NCBI GenBank assembly: GCA_905160935.1
Contig: CAJHZI010000428.1
Span: 1,076,218-1,140,217, forward strand
From: Enchytraeus crypticus
Lineage: Eukaryota; Annelida; Clitellata; Enchytraeida; Enchytraeidae
Direction of reading: 5' to 3'
DNA: 64,000 nucleotides
Both the position numbers and the translations under genes were made by a program. This document shows, in pieces, positions 12,420-25,771 of the stretch. The first letter of the stretch is position 1. Each line of letters starts with the position of its first letter. The notes beneath the pieces were generated by a model, which saw only the letters and a program-made list of their open reading frames with translations, ran no database searches and had not been told where the DNA came from.

Positions 12420-15400
12420 AACGAAAACTTATATAGCAGTGTCATGGCCGAACTCGGTCTTCGAGACTACTTTACAGTAAGAGTTAACATAACATAACAT
12501 AACGGCACACTGGGTCAGGAAGCACAGATGCTTGTTTAAGACCCATTTCCTCTTCCTCTCCATGGTTATTAGTAATCGTTGCCTTTTGATGGCGCATCAA
12601 TGCAGCCGGCGCGGATTTAAGAATAACCTTCCATCACCCTGGGATTTTTTTCCTTCCTAAGCTTTTACCAACACTCGGTCTTCCAAGGTGGTCACCCACA
12701 AAGTACTAACCGAGGTCGATGCAGCTTAACTTCGATAATTGACGCGCAACTAAACCAAGTGCGCTAATCCCGCGTCAATTATAATTTCAGTTCAATTGTA
12801 ATCATGAGCTGAATAACAATTACATTTAAATTAATATCTAAACTAGTAAAAATTTCTACATATGAGCGGAACTTTACGCTATCCAGCAACACTCATTCCA
12901 GACTTTATAATACAAGACACATACTGACACTTCCTGAAAACCTCTTAACTGAAATCTCCTTACATGACTGAAATCTCTTTACGACTGAATCTATTTAAGA
13001 CTGAATTTATTTGCGACTGAAATCTATTTACAACTGAAATCTATTTACGACTGAAATCTATTTATGACTGAATCTATTTATGACTGAAATATCTTTATGA
13101 CTGAGATCTCTTTACGACAGAAGCTTCAGTTGCTAAAATTTCTTTAGATAGTAGATTACATTACAGGCCTATAACAATCAATAAAGTTTATTCTAGACAA
13201 ATTGTTCGGGTAATTTAGATAAGTTTTGTCGATTATTGAGATAGTATAAATATTGTACCGAAATTTCATCATTTGTTTGTCGATTTATGTAATAATTAGC
13301 ATAAATTCTGACTTCAGAGTACCATACGTCATCATCATCGTCTTCCCTTGAATCCCTTTTGAGCAGGGGTCGGGATGTTAGAATATCCAGACTTTGATTT
13401 CAATAATTTCAGTCAGTAACTGAAGACCAGCTTGAAAATTACGGTCGAATAAGTTACAATAGACAGTGGCTCAAATATCTTCAAAATATTATTAAATACT
13501 GAATAGTCTGATGGAATATATTTTATATCGGATTTAAACAGGATATTCTGCTCACATTAAGCATGATTGTCTGCTCACATTACTGTTATTTTGGAATAAA
13601 ACTGGATTATGTATTGAGCTGATAATTTTAACAATATTTACGGATCGTTCTAAGTTATATTTAATTATCTCTCAAACTGTCCAGTTTCTTTATACTATGG
13701 AATGGTTGAAGTGAAGATCATGAGTGAAAGTATCTATAGCTAAAATGGAAATATCTATGCATCGAGTATCTGTGCCCAAAGTATAAGTATCTATACTTAA
13801 AGTGGAAGTATCTGTGCCGAAAGAGGTAAGGTGAAACATTAGGCACCTTAACTCTGTCCTAACTTCTCTAATGGTGAAACCTACTGAATACTCAATTCTT
13901 AGTGTCCGCGTCTACATACATGTATACAGTACATAATTGAACCTTCTCATAGCGAACCGGATAAAATGCCGAATTATAGATGGTAGCTTCTGCACATTGC
14001 TGAACGTTTTCTTAACATACACTATACAACATCGTCATCAATTTCTCCTTGTCATCTAATCACTGGTCCATACTATCGAGGAATCCTACAGACGGAACAC
14101 TCCTGCCTCATGTCTCGAATGATGTTTCGCGTTGGCTCGGTCAGTTCCTCCTCATCCTCTGATGAAGAGGTCAGAGGTCAAGGGTCAGCACATCGGCGAA
14201 CCTCTGTGTGGCAGCCCCAGACGCCTCAGAACACTCGACGTCTTCGTCATCGCGATGAGCCTGCGCCTAGCGTCCTGCTCTCGGTCACCGTTCAGCGAGA
14301 CCAGCAGGGGAAGGACATCAGGACCAGGGGCTCCTCTCTCTTTAGTCCTTCCAGAATCCCGCTCGTAAAGACCCAGTCCGCTGAAAAGAGTCAAAGAACT
14401 AGAACCGAGAAGCACGAGAGAGGCTCAAAGTCTGGGAAAGATAAGAAAGTAAAGATGAAGGAGTCAGGGAGAAGTGGTAGGTCAGAATCGTTGAGTGTGT
14501 GTAGAAATCTTGTGCCGCCGACGTTGTCTAGTTCTCTAGCCTTGCCCACAGGCTACTACAGTCTGGGCAGGAATGAGGCAAGGCATCGTGTTGCCGCTAT
14601 TGAAACATCGTTGGATTATCCAGCAAAGCCGCCTTGTGTCAGAAACCAGAGGAGCACTAGACCTCAAAAGTCTTCCAGAAATCTTCCAGAGATTCCTCAA
14701 GAAGTGACTGAGATGGATGATGATGATGATTTTGTGGAAGGTCAGCAAAAAAGGTCGGCAAGTGATTTCGATCTTCACAAAATCGAAAGACCTTCGGAGA
14801 AGGGGATTGTTAACAGTGGTAGTCTAAAGTCTGATAGAAAATCTAGAATTAAAATCGCAACAAACTCTAATAAATGTCAAAATAGTCAAAATGGCAACGT
14901 TGTTGTTCAGCCATCGAAGCAGAAACTACGAGGTAGTGGTAAGCTTCTTTTGAGAAGTGTACTCAGCAGTAGTACGGCTGCTACCAAAGAACTGCCATCT
15001 GTGGAAATGAAGAGATTGCTGGGAATTAAGGAAACCAAAAGTAAACAAAGAGAACAAGTTCTCGAAGAAACGTTGAATGATTTTAAAAATCCCCGCGACT
15101 GGTATAGCTTTGACGAAGATGACGATGATCAAATCCGAAGCGTATTTCTTCAGCCACGAAATAACGGTGTGCCGGTGAATTATACTAGTTCTTGCGCAAG
15201 TGAAACGGGTGTTTTACAAGGTAATTGGAATTCCGTTGTCAGTCAAAGTTGTATGGCTGCTAGAAGGTGGAATTCCCGTTCAAACGAAGGAGTTTGGAAA
15301 GCTGGTAACGGTTTTTCGAATGATGTAGGGGAATACTGTAGAAATCAGAGTGGAACGACGGTAGTGAAAACTTTTAATAACAAACAAAATTCCATGTCGA

Positions 15401-18385
15401 CGAGTTTCTGGGACTCGCTTAGTGGCTATGCCGACTGCGAGGATTCAAGCGACGATGATGAGTCATCGTCCAGTATGACTCAGCGAATTAGAGTAAGTTA
15501 TGTATCTGGGTCAAAAATAGAGTATGTTACGTATCTAGGTCAGAGAACTAGAGTAAGCTATGTATTTAGGTAAGAGCATTGGAGTTAGTTATGTGTTTAG
15601 GTAAGAGCATTGGAGTTAGTTATGTGTTTAGGTAAGAGCATTGGAGTTAGTTATGTATTTAGGTAAGAGCATTGGAGTTAGTTATGTATTTAGGTAAGAG
15701 CATTGGAGTTAGTTATGTATTTTGGTCTGAGAATTGAAAGAGGTTATGTATTATTAGTCCAATAAATAAATGATTGATTAAGAAATCATTTTCTTAACTT
15801 TCGATGGTGATATCATTAAGTCTCAATTTGAGAATTTCATAACAATTTACTGCCTAACCTACTTCTTCACAGATATTACATTACTCTGTTGATCCATTAA
15901 CTGCAGAGGGTTGATAAATAATAGTTTAGCAGTCATTCTGCTATTTCTATGGATAGAAACCTCATTCGTTAATATAGTGTTTGATGGATCTGTTACTTTA
16001 TGGAACGGTTGATTGATTTATTGATTGGCTGAACGGTTGATAGATTTATTGATTGATTGAGCGGTTGATTGATTGAGCGGTTGATTGATTAAGCGGTTGA
16101 TTTATTTATTGAACGGTTGATTAATTTATTGATTGATTGAACAGTTGATTGATTTATTGATTTATTGAACGGTTGATTTATTTATTGATTGATTGAACGG
16201 TTGGTTGATCTATTGATTGATTGTGTTAAATAGATTCGAAAGCTTCGAAGAGAACTTGAATCAGCGCAAGAGAAAGTTCACACACTAACCACACAGCTTA
16301 CCACTAATGTAAGTATTGTGGTTAATTAATTAATTTGTTAATTTGTTAGCTCACACATTAACCACACAGCTTACCGCTAATGTATATATTGCAGTTCATT
16401 GATTGACTGATTGATTGATTGATTAATTGTTTGATAGATTGATTTAGTGATCGATTGATTGATTGATGGCTTGATTGATTAATTAAATATTTGATTGATT
16501 GACATATTTATTTGCTGATTTACTTATTTTTTGATTGACTGACTGAACTGATTGATTGATTCAGGCTCACGTGGTTGCAGCCTTTGAGCAGAGCCTGTCG
16601 AACATGACTTATTGATTAATTGATTGATTAATTTACTTATTGATTGATTGATTTAGGCTCACGTAGTTGCTGCCTTTGAGCAGAGCCTGTCGAGCATGAC
16701 TCAGAGACTACAGAAGTTGACGGCGAGCTCCCAGCAGAAAGATCAGCAGCTGAATGAGCTGAGGAGAACCATCGAGGCGATGTGTCAACAGGGAAAAAAC
16801 CCCATCAATACCCCAGCTCAGAGGATTTCCTCGAGCAGTGGTAGCTCTGCAGGCAAGAGTAGCGGTATGTGCAGAGTCTATTTTTCTGTCTGTCTCTCTC
16901 TCTCTCTGTCTCTCTCTAACAATCAATCAGTAATCAATCAATCAATAATAATTTGACGTCCGGTTACACGCCATAAGGCAATGTCAGGGATGTCTCTCTT
17001 TACCTTTCTATCTCTCTCTTTCCACCTCTATCTATCTCTAGCTTTCTATCTCTCTCTCTCTAGCTCTATCTCTATATCTCTTTATCTTTTTGTGTCTCTA
17101 TCTCTTTATCTCTCTATCTCCATCTATCATTATCTTTCTCTCTCTGTCTTTCTCTGTCTATCCCTCTCATCTTTCTCTCCTTAGAAGTTTACTTCTTGTT
17201 ACAGATCCGCCGTCGATGGTCTAGATATATCCATATGAGGATCTCTCTCGTGTACGATTTAGTGGCAATTTCAAAGCTATATTTCTATTCACAGTCTCTT
17301 TTCGCACCTCAAGAGCCATTGGTCTATTTAGTTAGACTTAGCATTCACTTGGTTTGATCCAGTGGCGATGTCGGTAAGATGTTCGACCGCGGATCAGTAT
17401 GTGTGGGGTTCAAATCATGGGTTCGCCCGTCACTAACATCGCTTTCGAGTGAGGAAACTGACGTTAACCTTAGCTTTACCAGCTTTAATGTCGAGATAAT
17501 ACACATTGTGGGATTTCCTGCTTTGTCGTCTCTCACGTGACGTGTGGTTTACGTTAGGTCCATTCTTAATTTGAGAGACACATTAAATTTGAAAACTTTT
17601 TCACTGTTTAATGGCTAATTTGAACATTAAGTTCAAATTTGAACATTTAGTTAAAATTGATCACTAATTAATGAACACATTTTCAACTTTCATTATGCTT
17701 AAACAACCCCTACAGTATCTTTGATACTGTGGAATATAATTGATTATTAAGGGAATTACCAATTGGTGGACTGATCAATTTATCGACTTTTCCAGATATA
17801 TCTGTTGTTAAAATAAATTGATAGATGATTGATTGACTTACTGATTGATTGACTTACCGACTGACTTAAATACTGACTGACTGACTGATTTATTAATTTG
17901 TTAACTGATAGATTTATTTATTGTCTTATTGATTGATTGATTGACAGATTGACAAATTTATCGATTGATTAATTGCTTTATTGACTGATGTGATGATTTT
18001 AGCAAGTCACGGTGGTAGCAGCGAGGGCGGAGCTAACTCCGCCCATCAGCCGCAGCAGCTGTTTGACAGACACATGTCAGCTGACAGCGTGTCCAGTCTC
18101 AACAGCTTCGTCAGCGCCAGCAGTGCGCTCAGCCAGCCCTCACCAGCAGCAGCTCGGCAGCAGCTGTCAATAGCTGCTGTGCCGTCAGCAGCTGACTCCG
18201 CCTCCTCAGCCGGTGATAGAAAGAAGAACAAGAAGTCCTGGGTAAGGTTTTTCCTTTTATGTTTTAATATTTAATTTTTAAAGATTGAATATTAGTCTGG
18301 TAAATAAGGAATGTAGTGGAAAACCTCTTGAGAAGTCATATTTTCTCAAGATAAAAGCTGGTTTTCTAGCCGGTAGGCAGTTCAC

Positions 18386-18422
<37 letters not shown>

Positions 18423-21400
18423 CTAATCAAATAGTGGATTTATTGTAGTGTTGTAGTTTATGTTATTTTACTAAAATTCCCGAGCTGCTTATATTTCAAC
18501 TAATTAGCTTTTATTGTAGTGATGGATGTCGTACAACTGTATTTTCTATTTAAAATTTATTATAATTAACTATACATTACTGTGCTGCAGTTTAGCACTA
18601 TAATGATTAGAGTTACAGCTCAGTTAAACATAATGACATTCAAATCAGTATTTGGCAGTTTAATTATGATTACTGATTTTACTATTACTATTTATTATTT
18701 TAAGCTGCGGACCTCGTTCAGCAAAGCATTCGCTCGCAAGAAGAGCACACGTCACGGCTCTCTATCTGATGTAGAGAGCGACGAGTTGTCTCTGCGCTCA
18801 GGTGGTTCTATTCCTAACTCTCCCATGCTACAACTGTCACATACAGTCAGCATGCCCACCACGCCCATCAAGGGCTTGAGTGCCCATCTCAGTGCTGTGT
18901 GAGTATTGCTTATCACTGGCTTATCACTTGCTTATCACTTGCTTATCACTTGCTTATCACTGGCTTATCACTGACTTATCACTGACTTATCACTGACTTA
19001 TCACTGAGTTAGCACTGAGTTAGCACTGATTTATGACTGACCTATCACTGGCTGATGACTGAATTATCACTGATTTATGACTGACCTATCACTGGCTGAT
19101 GACTGAATTATTACTGATTTATGACTGACCTATCACTGATTTATGACTGACCTATCACTGGCTGATGACTGACCTATCACTGGCTGATGACTGAATTATT
19201 ACTGATTTATGACTGACCTATCACTGATTTATGACTGACCTATCACTGGCTGATGACTGACCTATCACTGGCTGATGACTGAATTATCACTGATATATGA
19301 CTGACCTATCACTGGCTGATGACTGACTTATCACTTATTTATGACTGACCTATCACTGGCTGATGACTGAATTATCACTTACCTATCAATGATCTCAAGT
19401 TAACGGACATTCAGCTCATTGACTGATTGATTGATTGATTTATTTATTTATTGATTGATTGATTAATTGATTGATTGAGTGATTGATTGATTGATTGATT
19501 GACTGGTTGATTGATTGATTGATTGACTGATTAATCAGTAGCGGCACGGTAGATCACACTGCAGTGCTACAGTTGAGACAGGAGTTACATGAGAAAGATC
19601 TCAAGTTGATTGATTGATGGATTGTTTGATTGATTGATTGATTGATCGATTGATCGATTAATTGATTGATTGATTGATCGATTGATTGATTGAATGATTG
19701 ATCGATCGATTGATTGATTGATTGATTGATGGATTGATTGATCAGTAGCGGCACAGTCGACCACACTGCAGTGCTACAGTTGAGACAGGAGCTTCACGAG
19801 AAAGATCTCAAGTTGACGGACATTCAGCTCGACGCGCTCTCATCGGCTCATCAGCTCGAGCAGATGTGTGAGATCATGAACAAACTCAAGGTTCTCATCC
19901 CTCTAGTGCTTCATGTAGTTATAGTTATAGTTCTTGACTTAGTTCTAGTTCTAGATATAGACTTAGTTCTAGTTCTAGTTCTAGACCTAGTTCAAGTTCT
20001 AGTTCTAGACCTAGTTCTTGACGTAGTTCTAGTTCTAGTACTAGACCTAGTTCTTGACCTAGTTCTAGACCTAGTTCTAGTTGTAGACCTAGTTCTTGAT
20101 TTAGTTGTATTTCTAATTTAGACCTAGTTATAGATCTAGTTCTACACCTAACTCTAGTCTAGTTCTAGCTCTAGACCTAATTCTATACCTAGTTCCATTT
20201 CTAGTTCTAGTCTAGTTCTAGTTCTAGACCTAATTTAAGACCTAGTTGTAATTCTAATTATAGCTCCAATTCTAGACCTAGTTCCGATTCTAGTTCTAGA
20301 CCTAATTCTAAACCTAATTCTAATTCTAGTTCTATTTTTAGACCTAGACCTATTTCTCGACCAAGTTGTAATGCTAGTTCTAGTTCTAGTTAATACCAAA
20401 GTTAGAACGAAGATGTCATGAAACTAAAAGCTTTCGAAAGGTGGACATGAAAAAGAATGGAAAAAATTAGCTGGACACAGGAAGTTTTGAAGAAGTCCTG
20501 GAGTGAGTTGGTACAGATAGACAGTTGATAAATGTATTAAGAAATAGGAAGAAGAGATGGATAGGACATATTCTAAGGGGGGAAGGTCTATTAAAAGAGG
20601 TCAGAGAAGGTAGAATGGAAGGAAAAAGAGACAGACGCCGGCCGGTATTAGGTATGTTAGATGATTTAAAGACCCACTCATATGTGGAAATGAAGAGGAA
20701 GACAGACAAGAGTGGAGGCGTTATATACCATGGACCTGCCAGTAGGCAGTGCACTAAGAGAGAGAGAAAGAGAGTATATAACTGATGAATATTGGAAGAA
20801 ATGAAATTATTAATAAGGTTTTTTAAGTAATATTGATTGAGCAGTGATAATTAATCGGCTTAATTAATTAATTGATTGAGTATAAAGTGGGAAAGTTGGA
20901 CTGATTGATTGAGTATAATTCTAGAGTAAGATGATTAGATTGATTAATTGATTGATTAGTTGAGTATAGAGTAGGACAATCAGATTGATTGATTGGTAGA
21001 GTATAGAGTGGGATAACTAATCAGATTAACTAATTGATTGATTGATGGATTGATTGATTGATTGATCGATTTATTGATTGATTGATTGATCGATTGATTA
21101 ATCAGATTAACTAATTGATTGATTGATTGATCGATTGATTGATTAATTGATTGATTGATTGATTGATTAATCAGATTAACTAATTGATTGATTGATTGAT
21201 CGATTGATTGATTAATTGATTGATTGATTGATTGATTAATCAGATTAACTAATTGATTGATTGATTGACTGATTGATTGATTGATTCATTGATTGATTCA
21301 TTGATAGGGTGAGATGGCTTCGCTAAAGGCTGATAATGACAGACTTCAGAGAATCATCGCAATAAAAGACCACGCCTCTCAATCAACCTGTCAATCAACC

Positions 21401-24400
21401 GCAGGCTCCGCCCACTCGACACGCCTCTCCTCGGGTTCCTGCCCACAGTACGATACTGGAGCAACAGAAAACATTGTTGAAGGTAATATAATCAATCAAT
21501 AACTTTGTCAATCAAGCATCAATCAATCGATCAATCCACTTCTTACCAATTAATCAATTTTTCTGATATTCATTTGGAGATTATCAATTCGTGGACAGTG
21601 GAGCCCTACCTACTGGCAGGTCCATGGTATATAGCGCCTCCACTCTTCTCTCTCCTAGTGCACTGCCTACAGGCAAGTCCATGGTTTATAACTCCTCCTT
21701 TCTTCTCTCTCTTAGTGCACAACCTACTGGCAGGTCCATGGTATTTAACGCCTCTACTTATCTCTGAGGAAAGCTTTACTACTATGGACCTGCCAGTAGG
21801 CAGTGCACTAAGAGAGAGAGAGGATTGGAGACGAGTTGTTTTTGACTGACGGCTGTTGGGTCATAAGGCTGACTTCGATTTCTTATAGCCTCGCCCGGAT
21901 GAACGGCTTTGAGCCCTTGATTGCCATTGTTCAGTGCTATTAGCCTGTTAATTAATTAAATGATTGATTGATTAATTAATAAATTATTGTTATTTTCGAT
22001 AACCAAGGAAGTGTGGACCGGCCCTGCAGGAGCCAAAAGCAGTGGAATCAGGGCAATGTCACTCCCTGCAGCAATCAGCAACATTTAACTTTTAAAAAGA
22101 TATCCTGTGAACATAATAATAATAATAATATTATTAATTGATTGATTGATTAATTAATTGATTGATTGATTGATTAACGACAGATTATTTTGTAGGTGGC
22201 AGAGAAGAAGAGGTGGGAGAAAGCGAGGTGGGGGGAGAGAGGAGGAGACTGAAGGTCAAGGTCAGATTGAGTCATACAGCTGAGTCATCGTTCAATGAGT
22301 CATCATCATCGTCGTCGTGTACACAAGAGGTATAGACACCATGTTGTACAATACTGTTGTGTGCACACAAGAGGTATAGACACCATGTTGTACAGTACTG
22401 TTGTGTGTACACAAGAGGTATAGACACCATGTTGTACAGTACTGTTGTGTGCACACAAGAGGTATAGGCACCATGTTGTATTGCTCAGTATCTGTTGTGT
22501 GGCCCAATGGATAGCATGCATGCCTTAGAGACCAAACGTCATCGGCTCATATCCCAGCCGTACAAAACACTTTTTCGATCGACTTTTTCAGTTGAATCTT
22601 TTTATTTGTATTCCTTGTCAAAATAACAACAAATACAGCATACTTAATTAGAAACTAAACAAATAATGAGGAGGAGGGTTACCACAAACGAGCCTAAGCT
22701 CTGTGAGATAATACAGTCAGTAGCAGCTACTAAGAGCATGAAATACTATCTTAGCGCCTGTTGGTAGGAGGCTGATGTTATTTTAAGAAATAGAAAGAAC
22801 TGCATGGAATATCTTACTGAGAGGGGTTGTTGTGCAGCAACAACAACATTAATTGGATTGCACTTGAGAACATCGAGCACTATGTAACTAAACCAAGCCC
22901 TTGGTAAAGAGGTAATGCAAGGCAGTTGAATGGAAGAGTAGTGAGTTACGAGAAGACCATTGCTTGAAATGCTGGATGATTAGATAGCACATTCGCTCGG
23001 AGAGAGAGATGGAGAGATAGAGAGAGAGAGAGAGAGACAGTGAGAGAGAGAGTGAGTGAGAGAGAGAGATTTAGAGAGTGAGAGAAAGAGAGAATGAGAA
23101 AGAGAGGGAGAGACATAGTGAGTGAGGGAGAGATAGTGAGAGAGAGAGAGAGAAATCTAGTATAGTGTGATTTATCTATTATCTCTATGTACAGAACAAG
23201 CACCCCACGTTTATTATCTACTATCTTTATGTAGAGAACAAGCACCCCACGTCTATTATCTACATCTATTATCTCTATGTACAGAACAAGCACCCCACGT
23301 ATCTCATCGGCATTGTTCACATCACACCCTGCGCCACCTGGGAGTCGCTCGACTCTAGTGTCAGGAAGACCTTCAAGGTATGGGCGAGCATGAATATTGT
23401 ACAAGTAGATAAATCAATCCCTTTAAGGGAAGATGATGATGATGATGATGATAATGACGACGACGACGACGACGATGATGACTCTCTGAGTTACTGCTTG
23501 TAAGCCTTGACTTCTAATGTAAAGCTGGCAAAGTTTATGTTAACGTCAGTTTTCTCACTCGAAAGCGATGTCAATGACGGGTGAGCTCAGGATTTGAACC
23601 CCGCACATACTGATCCGCGGTCGAGTATCTTATCGACATCGCCACTGGCTCCAGCCACTATATTCACTTATCCTGTTATGGATAAGTAAATGACTTGTTT
23701 TGCTAGGTTATTCAGGTGGGTAGTTGGAAAGTTGTATAACTGTGGATCAGTTGGTGCAGGGTTAAAATCCAGTGCTCGCTCGTCACTGATATGATATTGG
23801 CAGTAAGCTGAATTCAATCATGACTTTAGCCCTTTTTATGCTCTTAGCTGATTGATTAATTAACTTAAAATTTTAAGTAAGTAAACATGCAATATAATGA
23901 AATGATCAACTATGTTGATATCTATCACTTTTATTACGACATGTTTAAAGCGTAAGCAATTTATTCCATTGTCCGTATAACCAGTCCAGTGAATGTCCGA
24001 GATTTTACTCTCAGATCAGCGCGGCTGAGATTCGAACCCACGAGAGTTCAACTCACCTTAGGATCTGTCATTTTAAACTTAATGACGTTACCCCTACCCT
24101 ATTAAGACATTCTACAACGGTGTATATATCTACCAATGAGCGCTTGCAAAAAATCTACACTCAAAACATCGACAAGCTGATCTCTGGTTAACACTTGTCA
24201 TGAAATAGGAATTCTATAATCTGTTGTTATATGTCTAACAGTAGGTTTTTTAATCTCGATCAAATCTAATGTTAACTGCTTCCTATGAAACTCACCATAA
24301 GACATTCAGAAAATTTAAAAAGGACTCTGACGTCACGTGTGTAGGAATTTATATCTCGGGTAGACTCTGTGGGAGTGAGCGCAGCAGTAGGAACCGGCAA

Positions 24401-25724
24401 TGGGCTGAGCCTGGGACCTGAAAGCATCGCCAGATATCATCTTAACTCAGTGTCGAGACATAAAGGTTTGTGTCGCTGCCCGTGTTATTATTGTTAATGC
24501 TATTGTTAATTTAATTAAATTAATTTTCGTTAATGTTTTATGTTATTGTTAATGTTATTGTTAATGTTTTGTCAGCGTTATTGAAAATAGACCAACGGGA
24601 AACTGCACGTGTTTTTGTTAACGGCAGGCAATCATTGTTAGTTGGGCGCTATAAGACTGATATCAATTATGATTATTAATTATAATGGTTGTTATTTAGT
24701 ATATGGGCCATGATACTGAATTCAGGGCTAGAAAATTATTATCAGGGCTATAACATTAGTATTAAGTAAAGCATACTATAAATGGATTGTGGTATATCAT
24801 AGTATAGCATAGGCCTAGCATACAGCGGTATGGTATATCGTAGTACAGTATAGTATACAGCGGTACGATATTTCATAGTATAGCATAGTATACAGCTGTA
24901 CGGTATATCATAGTACAGCATAGTATACAGCGGTACGGTATGTCATAGTATAGCATAGTATAAAGCGGTACGGTATGTCATAGTATAGCATAGTATGCAG
25001 CGGTACGGTATGTCATAGTACAGCTTAGTATACAACGGTACGGTATGTCACAGTACCGCATAGTATGCAGGGGTTCGGTATGACGTAATACAGGTATGTG
25101 ATAATGTGAGTCAAGATTTCTCGATACAGGGAAGAAAAATATTTAGCCATAGTCAAGTTTAACGTCAGTTTTCTGCTGTCAGTGACTGGGAGAGCTTTAA
25201 ATTTTAATCCTTCTTCCACTGATCCGATGATGAACCTATGCTAACCTATTATCTGCGCCCTAGCGAATATAAATAGTAATAAAACATAAAGGCTATAGTA
25301 TGGCTGGAGCTAGTGGAGATGTCGGTAAGTTATTCGACCGCGGATCAGTATGTGCGGGGTTCAAATCCTTGGATCTCCCGTCACTGATATCGCTTTCGAG
25401 TAAGGAAACATTAGCGTTTAGTATTTTAAATATAAAGAAGCAGTATCGCGTAAAAATGAGCGTGTATTGGTTGTGAATCTGCTTTTTCTTCTTCTACCCT
25501 TTAATCCCAGTTTAACGAGGGTCAGGATACGATTGGACCTTCTCTACTCCTCTTTGTCCCATACCATATCAAAGTCTCTTCCATTCGTTCTAGAAAATTT
25601 TGTAGCAGCTAAAATTATGTATTAGATATAAATAAACTCCAAAATTACTTTATTATATTATTTATTATACTATTATGTTATTTACTATATTATAATATTA
25701 TTTATTATAATATTATACTATTTA

Positions 25725-25771
<47 letters not shown>

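Noticed and set aside
12680-12755. 5S rRNA gene
   Set aside because: Only the 3' half matches, with several substitutions, and it is joined to a repeat body with a (AAT)n tail, as in a SINE.
19738-20121. 127-codon frame with a VLDLVLVL tail
   Set aside because: Only the first 51 codons are the NAV exon; the rest is the CTAGTT minisatellite after the donor.
22318-22498. CRISPR-like regular repeats (also 48,295-48,975 and 30,185-30,540)
   Set aside because: Units are contiguous tandem copies without unique spacers and lie in animal introns.
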